DNA of 64,000 bases from Paragonimus skrjabini miyazakii (taxonomy: Eukaryota; Platyhelminthes; Trematoda; Plagiorchiida; Troglotrematidae), in NCBI GenBank assembly GCA_014338405.1, contig JTDE01000901.1, positions 8,530-72,529 on the forward strand. Reading direction: 5' to 3'. The position numbers were made by a program, and so were the translations under genes. Shown here piece by piece: positions 1-10,315 of the stretch. The notes under the pieces were generated by a model. It did no database searches. It saw only the letters and a list, made by a program, of their open reading frames with translations, and was not told where the DNA came from. Position 1 is the first letter of the stretch. Each line of letters begins with the position of its first letter.

Positions 1-569
1 GATGTTTAACAGCATTCCATCTACAAAATTAAAAGGTCTGCAAACCGGCACTAATGCTTGCGCACAATATTGGAATAAAACTGAGTTTAGAGAGTAAAAT
101 GTCATAATTGTCAACTTCCTGCAGACACGTAAGTTACGATAGTACAGACAAGACAACCCAACAAAAAATACACCTTTTTGTTATTCTTTTTTATTAAATA
201 AAACGTGAATATATTCAGATCGCTTCAGTAAAGAAATATGTGCCGGCTGTTGCTAACTGAATGAAGTGAAGTGAACTTTTGTTGTCAACACATTTTGTGA
301 AAAATCATATGATAACTGTTTTGAAGTGGAGCCGTCACATTACGCAGTTTTATTCTTTCATCTGCGTGGATCACACATACTAAAAAATGACCCTGTTAAC
401 TATTAACTAATGTGTTCCGGTTTTGAAGACCGACTCTGTGTTCTAACGTCGCATTACACAAAGTATATTTTTATATCAACAGTGTATTAACAAGTACGCT
501 GTGCTATTTTTGGACTCATTTGCTGTAGTTTATTTTTTATTCGAACGTATTCTTAATAAGTCACAATTT
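1..569. other. AT-rich non-coding DNA, no gene seen
   Basis: No ORF above 60 codons and no recognisable repeat. The stretch ends where SINE copy A begins on the minus strand. Confidence 0.5.
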
Positions 570-905
570 CAAGTTGAACATCACCCACAATTGACCGCAT
601 CTGTCGCATTCCCATAGACTTTCCAGTCGACCCCTTTCAAAAAGAAGCACTAGGCTCGAGTTTCGCTCTCATTAGGGCTCGTCAGTAGTGCATATCATCG
701 CCACTGCCGGGAATTGAACCACGGACACGCTGTTTACGAGGCAACCGTGTTTACCACTGCGCCAATGACTTCATGTTAGGCACGACCGAATTATCATATG
801 TGAACGCTCAACCACTTTCGCTTGTGAGTAATGATCAAGTTGCCCGATCGCTTCGAAATGGAGAGACAGTTACTGTCTGTTAAATCCAATCGATAACCCC
901 GCGAT
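570..905 (-). mobile_element. tRNA-related SINE, copy A, with decayed hammerhead
   Basis: Short interspersed element read on the minus strand. In order it has a head segment (about 905-830), a tRNA-like part with a pol III A box (TGGCGCAGTGG) and B box (GGTTCAATTCC), a hammerhead segment, and a tail ending in GGTGATGTTCAACTTGA. The same order recurs in copies B, C, D, F and partly E, G and H. In this copy the hammerhead has a mismatch in stem II and the cleavage triplet GTC is GCC, so cleavage is not expected. Known comparison: schistosome Sm-alpha SINEs also combine a pol III promoter with a hammerhead. Boundaries come from alignment by eye between copies; no target-site duplication was confirmed. 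Confidence 0.85.
647..691 (-). ncRNA. hammerhead ribozyme, decayed (SINE copy A)
   Basis: Stem I GCACTA/TAGTGC is intact and the core CTGACGA and GAAA are present. Stem II is GCCCT-AATG-AGAGC with one C/A mismatch. The base required as U at the cleavage triplet is C (GCC), so the site is probably dead. Confidence 0.75.
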
Positions 906-3900
906 TAGGACTTTCTAGACAGGTGGAAATCTCCGATCTCATTGAACATGCTAGGCTCACAATTGTTGAGTCACGCTAATTTATTTTGGAAATACATAGG
1001 ACGCTTTTTCATGGTGCTTAAAGACAAATTATGGAACTCACAATAATCAATTAACTGGAAAGTGAAAAAATTGAACAAATTCTTAGTGAATCATGAATGT
1101 CCAACAGACCACGTCGTTCATTAGCGAATCTCCTTCTACTAAGCAAAGACAAACGCCGAGGGGTCATTCAAAAGACCCAGATTGTCAGGTTTGTACTCAG
1201 AATTATTGTAGAGGTAAGATGTGTACAAACTGGAACACCATCTGATTCGCCATTCATGATTGAGTCGATTGCAAAATGGAAGATACTTACTGACATCTGT
1301 GAACCGCCCAATATAACTCATTTAGAACAAACTACAGACGGCAGCATACGAATAAAGCTTGTATTTTCTGCTGTGACAAGCTGCAAACAGGCAAATGTAT
1401 AAACTAATGTTGCATGAACACGTTTTAATTAATCATTCTTAAACGCACGCTATACAATTATTGCATAATTTTGACCTAATTTCTATTTCAGAATTTTGTA
1501 CTTAATTTCGTGAAAACCATTAAAAAAATATCTTACATACCTGTTTGGAAAAAGCATGAGACGTGGGGATCAGTAATTAATAGTAACGAGCTCTTTTATT
1601 AAGCTTTATCGGAAGGCAACCAACAATTATGCTTGACTGGAATACATAATTTGATAATTTTTATTTTATACTCATCGTTCACGAACACGAATATCTCAAC
1701 ATTTCCGTTGATTACTAAACATCGAAAACACGTGAAAGCCAACATATAAACGTTTTCGCTGAACACTGTTCTGAATGCACATGAAAAACTTCTGTTACTA
1801 ATGAACAAATCTGTATGGCAGTAATTTGGACGCGCATTTCGTAGGAACGATGTTTTGAAATGGACTTGAGCAGAACCAGCAATAATTGCCACTGCGATTC
1901 TACAGCACCCGTGATGCACTTAACAGAGACATATCGAAGTCAGGAGTCTGTTTTACATTTACTTCTAAAGGGATTGCGTAATTTATTTGTTTATTATCTT
2001 AATTACTCAGGTGAAATGAAATTCATTATAACGTGCCTCCACTTTTGCTCGAATTAGCTTTGAGGGAGTATTTCAAAGCAATTAAGAACATTACCCATAT
2101 CCGTTTTAATGAAGAGACATTGTATTTAATACAGAACTGTGCAAATCGCATGTGATTTAACAATTATCAAGCCAGTATTCACTTCATTTTCAGTGCAGTA
2201 TAAAAGTTATTGGTAGAAATTCTCAGATTTATGTCTGATGATACACTTTGTCGTCAATTGAGGACTCTGATTTCAGAATTGCTATTACGACAGTTTGATA
2301 TCAAATGAGCTAATTCAACATTACTGTGGATGCGTTAAATCCCTCATTTTGTTGATAGAACTACTCAGGCTATAGTTATTCTGTTCATAATCGAAATCGG
2401 CATTTTCCGTCTTTAAGGAATTATTCGTTTCTAGGAAAAATGAAACGTGTTGGAAGAATATGTGATAAATTACTTCGTACGCACATGTTGTATAGATAGC
2501 GAAAGTGAACAGTCGCTATTCACTGTTTACACTGAAGCTGGAAACATTTCAGCAGCACCCGTCTTTTTGTTGTGCCTTTTTGGGTTAGCATACTGAAGTC
2601 TAATTTAGATCAATCATGCGCAACGTTAGTTGTTTGGCTTCAGACGAAACGTAAATCCATCAAACGAATGTTCTCTACCTTTAAAATCTAATCATAATTA
2701 TGGGATCCCATTAACATATTTGGAGACAATCGACTATGTCGTTAGGGCATTTCCCAGTTTTTCCCTGTACTGTCAAACAACCGATCCAACCGGTGGCTAC
2801 GGTGGACTGCTGACTTTGAGGCAGTAAAGGGGCTGACTTTTTAATCGGCTAGAGTACTGTAAACCAATAGAACGTCTTTCTGTTGGACAGTTTCTTGATA
2901 AGTGACGCATATACGCTTAAAACATGCATTGCGGTTTAGCAGGTCGTTAGGTTAGTTCAATGCTTTATATGACGAAACTACGTTTTTATGTCTGTCTCTA
3001 TCTGCAAGCTTTTCTGGCACAATTCGACAGACAGACAGCTATGATAATGCATATGATCATAAAGTGGTCAAACTTGAGCAAGTCTAAACTAATAAGAGAG
3101 AGGTATATAGAAAACATTTTACGTAACAATATATCGCTACCTACCCCCGCAAAAACTAACTCAGAATTAGGTTCCTTAAACAGGAACTTACATTTATTTG
3201 CCGTTACAGCTTTTCAGTTAAGCCACTGTGTTCCTAAAAGAGCTTGATACATGAGGGTACTCTGTGCTACACTGAAGGTGGAGGCATTCATAAGAACATC
3301 CACGTTCTGCACTACATAGGGGCGGTGTGTCTTAGATGAGTACACCGAAATGAAAATGTGCTCGTCCATCTAGGACCTAAAGCTTTTGAATAATGTCAAT
3401 ATATTACTGATTTTTAGGCAGTGGAATGACTTCTCTTGTCTCAACTTTGCTGACGTTTCCGTGATACTTTTGCGACAGACAAACCTGTTTTGCTCAGAAT
3501 GAATACGGTCGTGCAATTTCTCGCGGGTGAAGATGTAAAAAAATAGTTCGACCCTGGTATAACTGAAGTTGATGGTGATGCATGGTTTGTTAGAACCTTC
3601 CAGAAATCGGTTGGTGTTTATGCTTGCGAGATGACATTTAGATGTTATAACACAGATCCACTTAAGTCAGTTCATGAGTAACCAATATAAGTTGATAAGG
3701 AGATTCTAAGGACAGCCGCCATGTGACTGTTCATAGCTCGTAACTCATAGCTTACCGAACAGTGATCATATTGATGGTCTTGATGACCACAGGCTTCTAT
3801 TTATGGTTCACATATATAAACTAAATGAATGGATATTTACCGGGTTAAACACATGAAATGTTAGTGGCATGTGTGCTGTGCCCTCGATCTTGTACCAACA

Positions 3901-4960
3901 GACGAGATGCATTGAAATTGATTTAGTTAATTCTATGATTCCTTTGTAACATTTTCAATCTAATGCAAATCTGTGAACAGTCCTAGCATTTTGTATGTGC
4001 ACGCAAGTGAACATGATGGTGTTCACTATATCTTCAATTTGTCTCGTAGTTAATTAATACACTAGTTCACATAATAGGTACGCTTGCCGATAGGTTTATA
4101 AAAATTGGACGCAGTTTTCCCTTTAAAAACACACCGGCTGTTTTGATAACACAAATAACCATAACTAACTCTCAGCCTACGACGAATCGCATGTGTGTAA
4201 CTATCACATACAATAATCAGCCACAATGACTTCATGCCACGAAACTTAGAATGATGCACTCTTAAGTTCAGTGATTTATAACTAAAGACAAACAACAGTT
4301 ATTAAGCAATCAGCAAGTACATGAGTTGTAACCAACGACATCATTTGAAATAACAAACATTTTCTTAAAAAAAGAGATACGCACAACTTTTACGGGTTTG
4401 CAGAACGCAGAACGTATAGCAAATTCAACTCGCCTACCACTTTGGTACTAACGTTGTGTGTTTTTCGTCTTATCCTGTTAGTAACGAATAAGTAGTCAAG
4501 ATTATCAGTATCGTTTTCATGTACTGAGATAAGCCTCATCTCATAGCTCCAGCTTACACTAGTCAGACCAATCCGTGAAGCACATACTCACGTGAGCCCT
4601 CTAAGTTTAGGTGCAGTTCTACTATGGATGAAACAAGAACTAGAGTTAAAATAAGCAATCGTGTTTTTTAAATTTGTTTGCCTCGTCATAAGCCACTGGT
4701 GGTGTCGGTCAGGTTTATTTAGGATCCTTTACGCTAATCGGTATGCAACATCCCATTTTTCGTATGGCTATCACATCTGCCTAATACATGGTGCCGCCAC
4801 CAGTTGGAAATGGCTCGATGAGCAGACTTTCCACAAGGTTCTTTATAGTTGCTGTGGATTTCAAGTAGTCACAGTGTCGTTTTTGAGTACATTCTAGTTT
4901 CGACAAGACCAGGGTAAGTAGATTTACATTTCAAATAGGCCTTACACTTCAAATAGGCCT
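906..4960. other. non-coding stretch, no supported gene
   Basis: Only scattered short ORFs; the longest, 1097-1402, matches no family I know. A near-perfect 13-base direct repeat (TTCAAATAGGCCT) sits at about 4928-4958, just upstream of the first recognisable PLE codons. No upstream copy of the PLE terminal sequence or of its hammerhead was found here. Confidence 0.5.
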
Positions 4961-6100
4961 AATCATATTTATGTTGAAGCCCAGTTTGAGAGCCTATTTG
5001 ATCAGTTATCATATCTTCAGCCAACCACTGCTGATAATGTAGGCTGGCTCAAAACCAAACTCACTGATATAGCTAATGGGTTTATTATGACTCCAATCAA
5101 CGGCCGGTGTGCTGTTACAAAGCAACACTTACAAACGCTAAAAGAACTTAAATCAAAAAGTGTAGTAATACTTAAACCAGACAGGGGCTCCGGTGCAGTC
5201 ATTTTAGACAGAGACGCGTATGTGCAGAAGATGCTGTCAATATTAGCGGACCGAACAAAATTTCAGCAAATAAACACAGTGGACAACGTCACTGAAGTAG
5301 AAAGTCGCATAGGACGGCATCTTCAACTTCTATAACAACTGCACATAATCAATGACGTGACGTACAAGTCCCTTAAACCGTGTGGGACGTCGACACCTCA
5401 GCTCTATGGCCTCCCTAAAACACACCAGTCTGGAATGCCTCTTAGTTCTATCCTGGCAATGACGAGTTCTCCCTATCACAAACTGGCACGCTGGCTAGTC
5501 ACTATCTTAACTGCATTAAAACAGAAGTTTCAGGCATACTCTATTAAGGATTGTTTCAAACTGATTAGTGACTTGGACAACATCAATCTTGCTAATGAGT
5601 TGATGTGTTCCATAGACGTTCAGTCACCGTTCACGAACGTCCCGTTACATGAGACAGTTGATTATATTTGTGGGCTCGTTGAAACGAGCCACATTACTTT
5701 GCCTCTGCCTAGTGATATTCTGAAGGAAGCCTTATTGTTATGTCTTGAAAATGTCAGCTTCCGTTTTCTTGATCAGTGCTACCGCCAAATAGATGGGGTA
5801 GCCATGGGAATTCCATTGGGGCCCATCTTAGCGGACTTTTTCATGTTAAGGATTGAACAAGAGTTAGCCGGAGACATAGCAGGTCTGACGTACTACAAAC
5901 GCTACGTTAATGATACACTAGTATTCAGTCGGTCCAAACAGGCAAGAGATAACCTTGTGCAGCGCTTAAATAATTGTCATCCCAATCTGAAAGTAACTTG
6001 CGAATTTGAGACCGATAATTGTTTGTCGTTTTTAGACATACTCATAAGTCGCCGGGAGGATGGCTCTATCAAAAGAAGTGTTTATAAGAAATCCACGTAA
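4961..6100 (+). pseudogene. PLE-1 reverse transcriptase
   Basis: Reverse transcriptase of the Penelope/TERT-related clade, which would copy element RNA into DNA at the target site. One frame stays open from about 4961 to 6097 except for a stop at 5333-5335. Landmarks in order: VVILKPDRGSGAVILDRDAY (about 5163-5222), the PLE signature YGLPKTHQSGMPL (from about 5404), SIDVQSPFTNVPLHETV (about 5610-5660), QCYRQIDGVAMGIPLGPI (about 5776-5829), the catalytic box RYVNDTLVF (about 5900-5926, usual YVDD) and LSFLDILISRREDGS (about 6023-6067). The second position of the catalytic aspartate pair is asparagine, so the enzyme should be inactive even without the stops. After the stop at 6098 the same frame continues with PLE-like residues (SGQYLNFSSSHRS), so that stop is a mutation and not the natural end. 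Identification is firm; the start codon is unknown. Confidence 0.92.
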
Positions 6101-6479
6101 TCCGGTCAATACCTCAACTTTAGTAGTTCACACCGGTCCATCAAAAGCGAGCACTAGTGAGTACACTATGCACACGCGCAAGACGAATCTGTACACAAGA
6201 CAGTCTTGTGAAGGAATTAGAGTTGATCCCGACTGTACTACAATCAAATGGTTACCCAAAAAGATTCAAAGAAAGACACAGTAAGCCGAAACCGCCATCC
6301 GAACCGGTGGTTACAGTTGGAAAGAAGAAGGTTTGTATGGAATTGCTTTTTGAAGATGCAGTATGCACCAAACAACACAAAGACTGATTAATTCGGTTAA
6401 ACGAACATTCAACGCAGCCGAACTCCGTGTGCTAGCCCGAACCCAGAAGATACCTATGCCTTCAATCAAATGAGATCAA
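6101..6479 (+). pseudogene. PLE-1 linker between RT and endonuclease, frameshifted
   Basis: Connects the RT to the endonuclease. Frame 6157-6387 contains the PLE-typical pattern of a Cys, a KEL and an NGYPKRF segment (about 6190-6275) that usually follows the RT thumb. It lies in a different frame from both the RT and the endonuclease, so there are at least two frame changes. No separate function is implied. Confidence 0.7.
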
Positions 6480-6845
6480 CCTGTCGGTGCCACCTCACAT
6501 TGTATCTACCAATTTACATTTGACTGCAAAGAAAGTTACGTAGGTAGAACCGAGAAGTGCTTGATTTCTAGAATGAAGGAACATTTGCCTAAATAGGTGC
6601 AGAACTCAATATTAGCGAAGAACGGCAATGTTGTTGAAACACGCAAACAACCAGTGTCCGCAATCGCAAGACACATCCTAACCGCTGGTTACGTCATCAA
6701 TCTGGCTTGTGGATTCAGAATCTTATTACGTCATCCCAGTTCAAGATTCTTGCGGTTTGCTGAGGCTGTCGCAATCAATCGACTGAAACCGGCCCTGTGT
6801 GTTCAAAAACAATTGTTCGTGAACTTGACCCTGCCCTGGACTTAG
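6480..6845 (+). pseudogene. PLE-1 GIY-YIG endonuclease domain
   Basis: C-terminal nuclease of Penelope-like elements, which nicks target DNA for priming. Reading from 6480: CIYQF as the GIY-like strand, then a CKESYVGRTEKCL stretch carrying the YIG-like YVG and the conserved Arg, then RMKEHLPK; a TAG follows at about 6594. The frame continues with an AIARHILTAGYVINL helix, FRILLRH, RFAEAVAINRL and ends LCVQKQLFVNLTLPW before the stop at 6843-6845. The order matches the other endonuclease fragments in this window, whose last residues are very similar (LCDQKQFVQTLDLPW near 28.1 and 29.75 kb). It is frameshifted relative to the RT. Family assignment is strong; catalytic competence is lost through the in-frame stop. 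Confidence 0.9.
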
Positions 6846-6932
6846 TGACCTTTTCTAACCCATCAATCAACTATCCATCCTACCCACCTCTGACTGTTCG
6901 ATATAAAAAAACCGTTTCATGTTATTGTAAAT

Positions 6933-6973
6933 TTGGTACTGATGAGTCGATACAAAATGCTTGCATCTACCAG
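6933..6973 (+). ncRNA. hammerhead ribozyme relic in PLE-1 3' UTR
   Basis: About 90 bases after the endonuclease stop. Stem I TTGGTA/TACCAG (6 bp including one G-U), a perfect CTGATGA core (6939-6945), a short stem II GT-CGAT-AC, then AAA where GAA is expected, stem III ATGC-TT-GCAT, and the triplet ATC with cleavage predicted after C6967. The G-to-A change at core position 12 should abolish activity. Hammerheads in PLE terminal repeats are published (de la Pena and colleagues); the match here rests on manual folding. Confidence 0.6.
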
Positions 6974-7040
6974 TTTTCATGTTCTAACGGTGTTGTTCAA
7001 ACTCCTGAAGAGAACGAAATGTTTCAAATACAATTTATAG

Positions 7041-8214
7041 AATTTACTTATTGTAGTCATGTATATCAACAAAGAAAACTTATTTTTGTGCCCGACTGAC
7101 GGGTCTATATCACGTTTATGTTTGATAAGGAACACTTTGACTGTTGAGTAAGAGTACAAAAATCCCGTTTTCCACACAATGGACCAGGTTTGTTAATAAA
7201 CGATAGCATGTTGTTGCATAAAAAAAATAAAACTAGCTATTGTTAAAAAAGTAACATGTTTTGTACGACTCGTGAGCAGTGTGTCTTGTACACTTAATAT
7301 AATAGCTGAACTGTGGTTTCAAAACACCAGAAGGGCAGAAACACCATCTGACGGATTAATTTTGCAGTTAAATCTACTAATCTTGTCTCATTAAGTGGGC
7401 AGTATAACTGCGTTAGGCTATTTTGAATAATTTTAAATCTACTTATTTCCATTCGATTTTAGTCTGACTCACTTCAGCATGATCACATTTATCGTTTATT
7501 TTGAAGAGCAATTTATGCAACATCTTTCGATGGAAGGGCAAACAGAGACACCAACATCAATCAACGAAAACATCATAAAATATGAGAAAATTAAAAGCAA
7601 CCTGCTTGTCGAACATAAAATGCTGCATGGTTAACTAAACTGAGCAGTTAACGTCGTTCCACGACAGCAACAAACGTTAATAACTATTGTCATTAAATAA
7701 AAGTTGTGTTTTTGATATGGCAACAAGGAGAAGGGGCAAAAATGCAAAAGGTGGTCTCTCAAGATCAAAAGCTTCACGCTTCGGGATGGGGCCGGTGAGG
7801 AAATTCACGTTGTGTGGAGCAGGGCGAAAGCAACCCATCGACAATTCAGGCACTAGAGTCGAGTCCTGGTAAGACTAATTTTATCCGGCGGCTTTCATAC
7901 ACCTCAGCTTCTCGCGGTTGCGTCCGACGGGATGCGCATACTTCCTGTGTTGACTAAGACCAGCTTTTGTCAGAATGCTGCGGTCACAGTCGGTTCAGTC
8001 AAAGATTGGGGAGGCTGAACACCTGTTTCCTGTTGTGAACTATCTCTGCGTTTATGCATACCAAACTACGTCGACAAACCAGCGAACAATTCACATAGCT
8101 GGCCACATTCTGAACAAATGTACTCCCCTCACCCATCCTGTGCACTGGTAGATGCTGGCGTGGAGGCGCTGGCGGTATTTTTGTTTTCTTGGTCTTAAGT
8201 AAGTAGTTCGTTGA
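7041..8214. other. interval between PLE pieces; GC-richer patch at about 7720-8180
   Basis: Mostly AT-rich. The patch at about 7720-8180 is visibly richer in G and C and contains a 61-codon ORF (7687-7872), but I recognise no domain in any frame. It could be the eroded upstream part of the 8.2 kb PLE copy, another repeat, or an exon. Confidence 0.4.
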
Positions 8215-8990
8215 AACCAGGTGGACGTTCAGTAATTATCCACAAATGTCTTTTAGCATGGAACGAATTATTTTATCCGTAAGATCGTCAAAGCGATTCA
8301 CGTCACACTGCCATTCTTGATCAATAGAATGAAAGAAGGTTTCCTGTTGTGCACTGAGAATGTCATTTTTTGTTTTCTCGAGCAGTGTTACCGTCGAATA
8401 GATGGAGTAGCTATGGGAAGTACACTACGTCCTATCGTTGCCGAATGTTTCGTGCTAAGGATTGAACAAGAGCTATGGAGATAGCAAAATTAGTATAGTA
8501 CAGGCGTTATGTCGGGGACACATTGATATTCAGTCGATCGAAACAGATGGTAGATAACCTGGTGCAACGTCTAAATAACTGTCACCCTAACCTGAAGGTC
8601 ACTTGTGAATTTCAGGTCAACAACTACCTGCCTTTTATATGCATACTCATAAGCCACCGGGGAAATGCATAAATTTGTGCTGGCGGGTAACGGTAATGTT
8701 GCCGAAACACTTGAACATCAGCCATTAGACACGTCCTGAACAGCAGTCACGCTTGTGCATTCAGAATCCTGTTACTTCGTTCTAATTCAAGATTACCTAG
8801 GTTTGCTGAGACAGCCAGAATCAGTTGCCTCAATTCAGCTCTCTGTGCTCAGAAACAACTTTTCATGAACCTGACATTTCCCTGGACTTAGTGATTTATC
8901 TTAACCCGTCGGTTGTTTACCCGCATCCTAAATTGCTTGCTACAAAATATTGATTCATTTTATTGTAAATCTGGTAGCAGTTTTTGTATT
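8215..8990 (+). mobile_element. Penelope-like element fragment PLE-B, truncated and internally deleted
   Basis: Same family as PLE-1. The RT part runs from DVQ (about 8223) through TNV, HGTNYF, a stretch matching PLE-1 from HVTLPF, QCYRRIDGVAMGSTLRPI (about 8382-8435), RYVGDTLIFSRSK (about 8503-8540; the first catalytic Asp is Gly) and LNNCHPNLKVTCEF, with several stops. Near 8668 it jumps directly to the PLE-1 GNGNVVET position, losing roughly 530 bases of RT end, linker and GIY-YIG core. It then reads FRILLLRSNSRLPRFAETA and LCAQKQLFMNLTFPW to a stop at about 8890. The 3' UTR follows PLE-1 until 8976, exactly where the PLE-1 hammerhead core begins. Clearly dead. Confidence 0.85.
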
Positions 8991-9939
8991 TTCACTATTT
9001 TGTTCATATTTTTGGAGGGATCTAGTTGTTTCAATTTTGCAATGGAAACATCTCGCAACAGCATACTCTCAGGTCTTCAGCTGTGAAGTTTCATATGCAG
9101 CGTCCAGATTGAGTAGCTGAGATCTGGATATCAGCGGTTCACCTGTGAATACATTTTTTCGATTTCAAACAGAAAACCTGAAGCCAGTTGACGTTAGTGA
9201 CAGTTTAATGCTCAAAATTAACCCACTTTCTAAACGCTTTAAAATCTTGAGGAAACTGTGGGCAGCATTTAATTTTACGGGTGAAACTCTCTAATACAAA
9301 AGTTCACTCTGACGCCTACACAATTCGATAGTGGCAGGTCCCGTAAGCAAATAACGAGTCAAATGCAGTAGCTTTTGGACTTCCAGGACTTATTGTGATA
9401 TTTTGAACAGTTTCTTTCAAGGATCAATTAAGCCGTTTCAACTTTCATTTAGAAAGAGAATTGTATTGTATTGTATTGTAAGCACGATCAAGTATACCGA
9501 ATACGAGATCTCGCAGCATTCCAAAGGAGAAAGTGAGATGTATTAGTCAATGAAGGTTTTGAATTGTAGCAACCGTTACATTTAAGAAGAACTTATTGAC
9601 CACTGACAGTAGTAGAATACATTGAAAGTTTAAGTAAAAAATGGTCAGATACATTTATTGCAATTTACGTCACAGGGTGGGCAAAAAGGCTTTCTTCAGA
9701 TGGTAGGCTGTGTTTATCCGCTTAGTCCGACGTGTGGAATGAAGCAAAACCTTTCAAGCATACTTCATCTGTGAGCGACTTGAACGACAATCAAAACACA
9801 TGACATGCAGCTTCAGGCTTTTCATGTGTGGTCTTCATGTGCACATATTACTGCTTAATAAACCAAGGGTTCTTGCGGTGAAATTGCGCTTATTAAGAGA
9901 GATTTCTTTTGTTGAGGTTGTTATGAAACAACCTATGGA
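8991..9939. other. non-coding stretch with a TTGTA microsatellite
   Basis: No gene recognised. A pentanucleotide tract of four TTGTA units lies at 9461-9480. The second half leads into the endonuclease fragment at 9940, but I could not recognise PLE codons upstream of it. Confidence 0.5.
9461..9480. repeat. (TTGTA)4 microsatellite
   Basis: Four exact tandem copies of TTGTA. Confidence 0.95.
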
Positions 9940-10315
9940 ACTTATAAATACGGATATGTTGCAATGGTTCTACGAACCCGTTTTACGAAATCCCGCATTC
10001 TCGTCAACTGCTAACCAACTCCAGATAACAGGTCACCACGTTGACCCATTTATATCATTTAGAATATTGTTACGCAATCAGAACCCGAAGCTACCGGCGT
10101 TTAGCGAGACTGTGTTGATTATAACTCACCAGCCGACACCATGTGCACAATGCTGGTTTGAATAACTCGTATGGTTGTCGTGGTGACGATGACGATACTT
10201 AGTATGGATGAATACATGCCATTACCCTGTGTATATCTAATTGTCTGTGGTATACAACCTACACGTTTTACGTGTGCGACTAAAGAGATTAGACGAAATA
10301 TCAACGTCCTCTTTT
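9940..10315 (+). mobile_element. Penelope-like element fragment PLE-C: endonuclease end plus 3' UTR
   Basis: In an open frame ending at 10165, residues from about 9950 follow the PLE endonuclease pattern. There is MLQWF in the place of the usual HxPxWL, then NPAFSSTANQL, TGHHVDPFISFRILLRNQ (nearly the PLE-1 FRILLRH block), LPAFSETVLII for the usual FAEAVAI, and PTPCAQ for LCVQ. The YIG half of the domain is missing. Downstream at 10262-10311 is a block similar to 30418-30466 and, in its core, to 7005-7023 behind PLE-1, which marks a shared 3' UTR. The ORF's first roughly 50 codons (from 9800) have no PLE similarity. Similarity is weaker than for the other copies but collinear over about 65 residues. 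Confidence 0.7.

Larger units (their letters stand above)
4961..7040 (+). mobile_element. Penelope-like retroelement PLE-1, near full length but inactive
   Basis: Most complete PLE in the window. It has the PLE-type N-terminal region, RT core, linker, C-terminal GIY-YIG endonuclease and a 3' UTR with a hammerhead relic and a conserved tail motif (about 7001-7026). The coding path is broken by a stop at 5333-5335, a stop at 6098-6100, further stops and frame changes around 6150-6480, and a stop at about 6594. The catalytic YVDD box is YVND. The 5' end is uncertain: coding similarity starts near 4961 and no terminal repeat was recognised upstream. Related, more damaged copies lie at 8215-8990 and 9940-10315 on the same strand. 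Confidence 0.9.

Noticed and set aside
1097..1402. 101-codon ORF
   Set aside because: No domain, no splice context, opposite strand also open; chance level.
10170..10215. Diverged hammerhead in the PLE-C 3' UTR (GTGACGA...GATAC...GTAT/ATAC)
   Set aside because: Resembles the PLE-1 ribozyme in layout, but the first core base is wrong, GAAA is absent and stem I does not pair convincingly.
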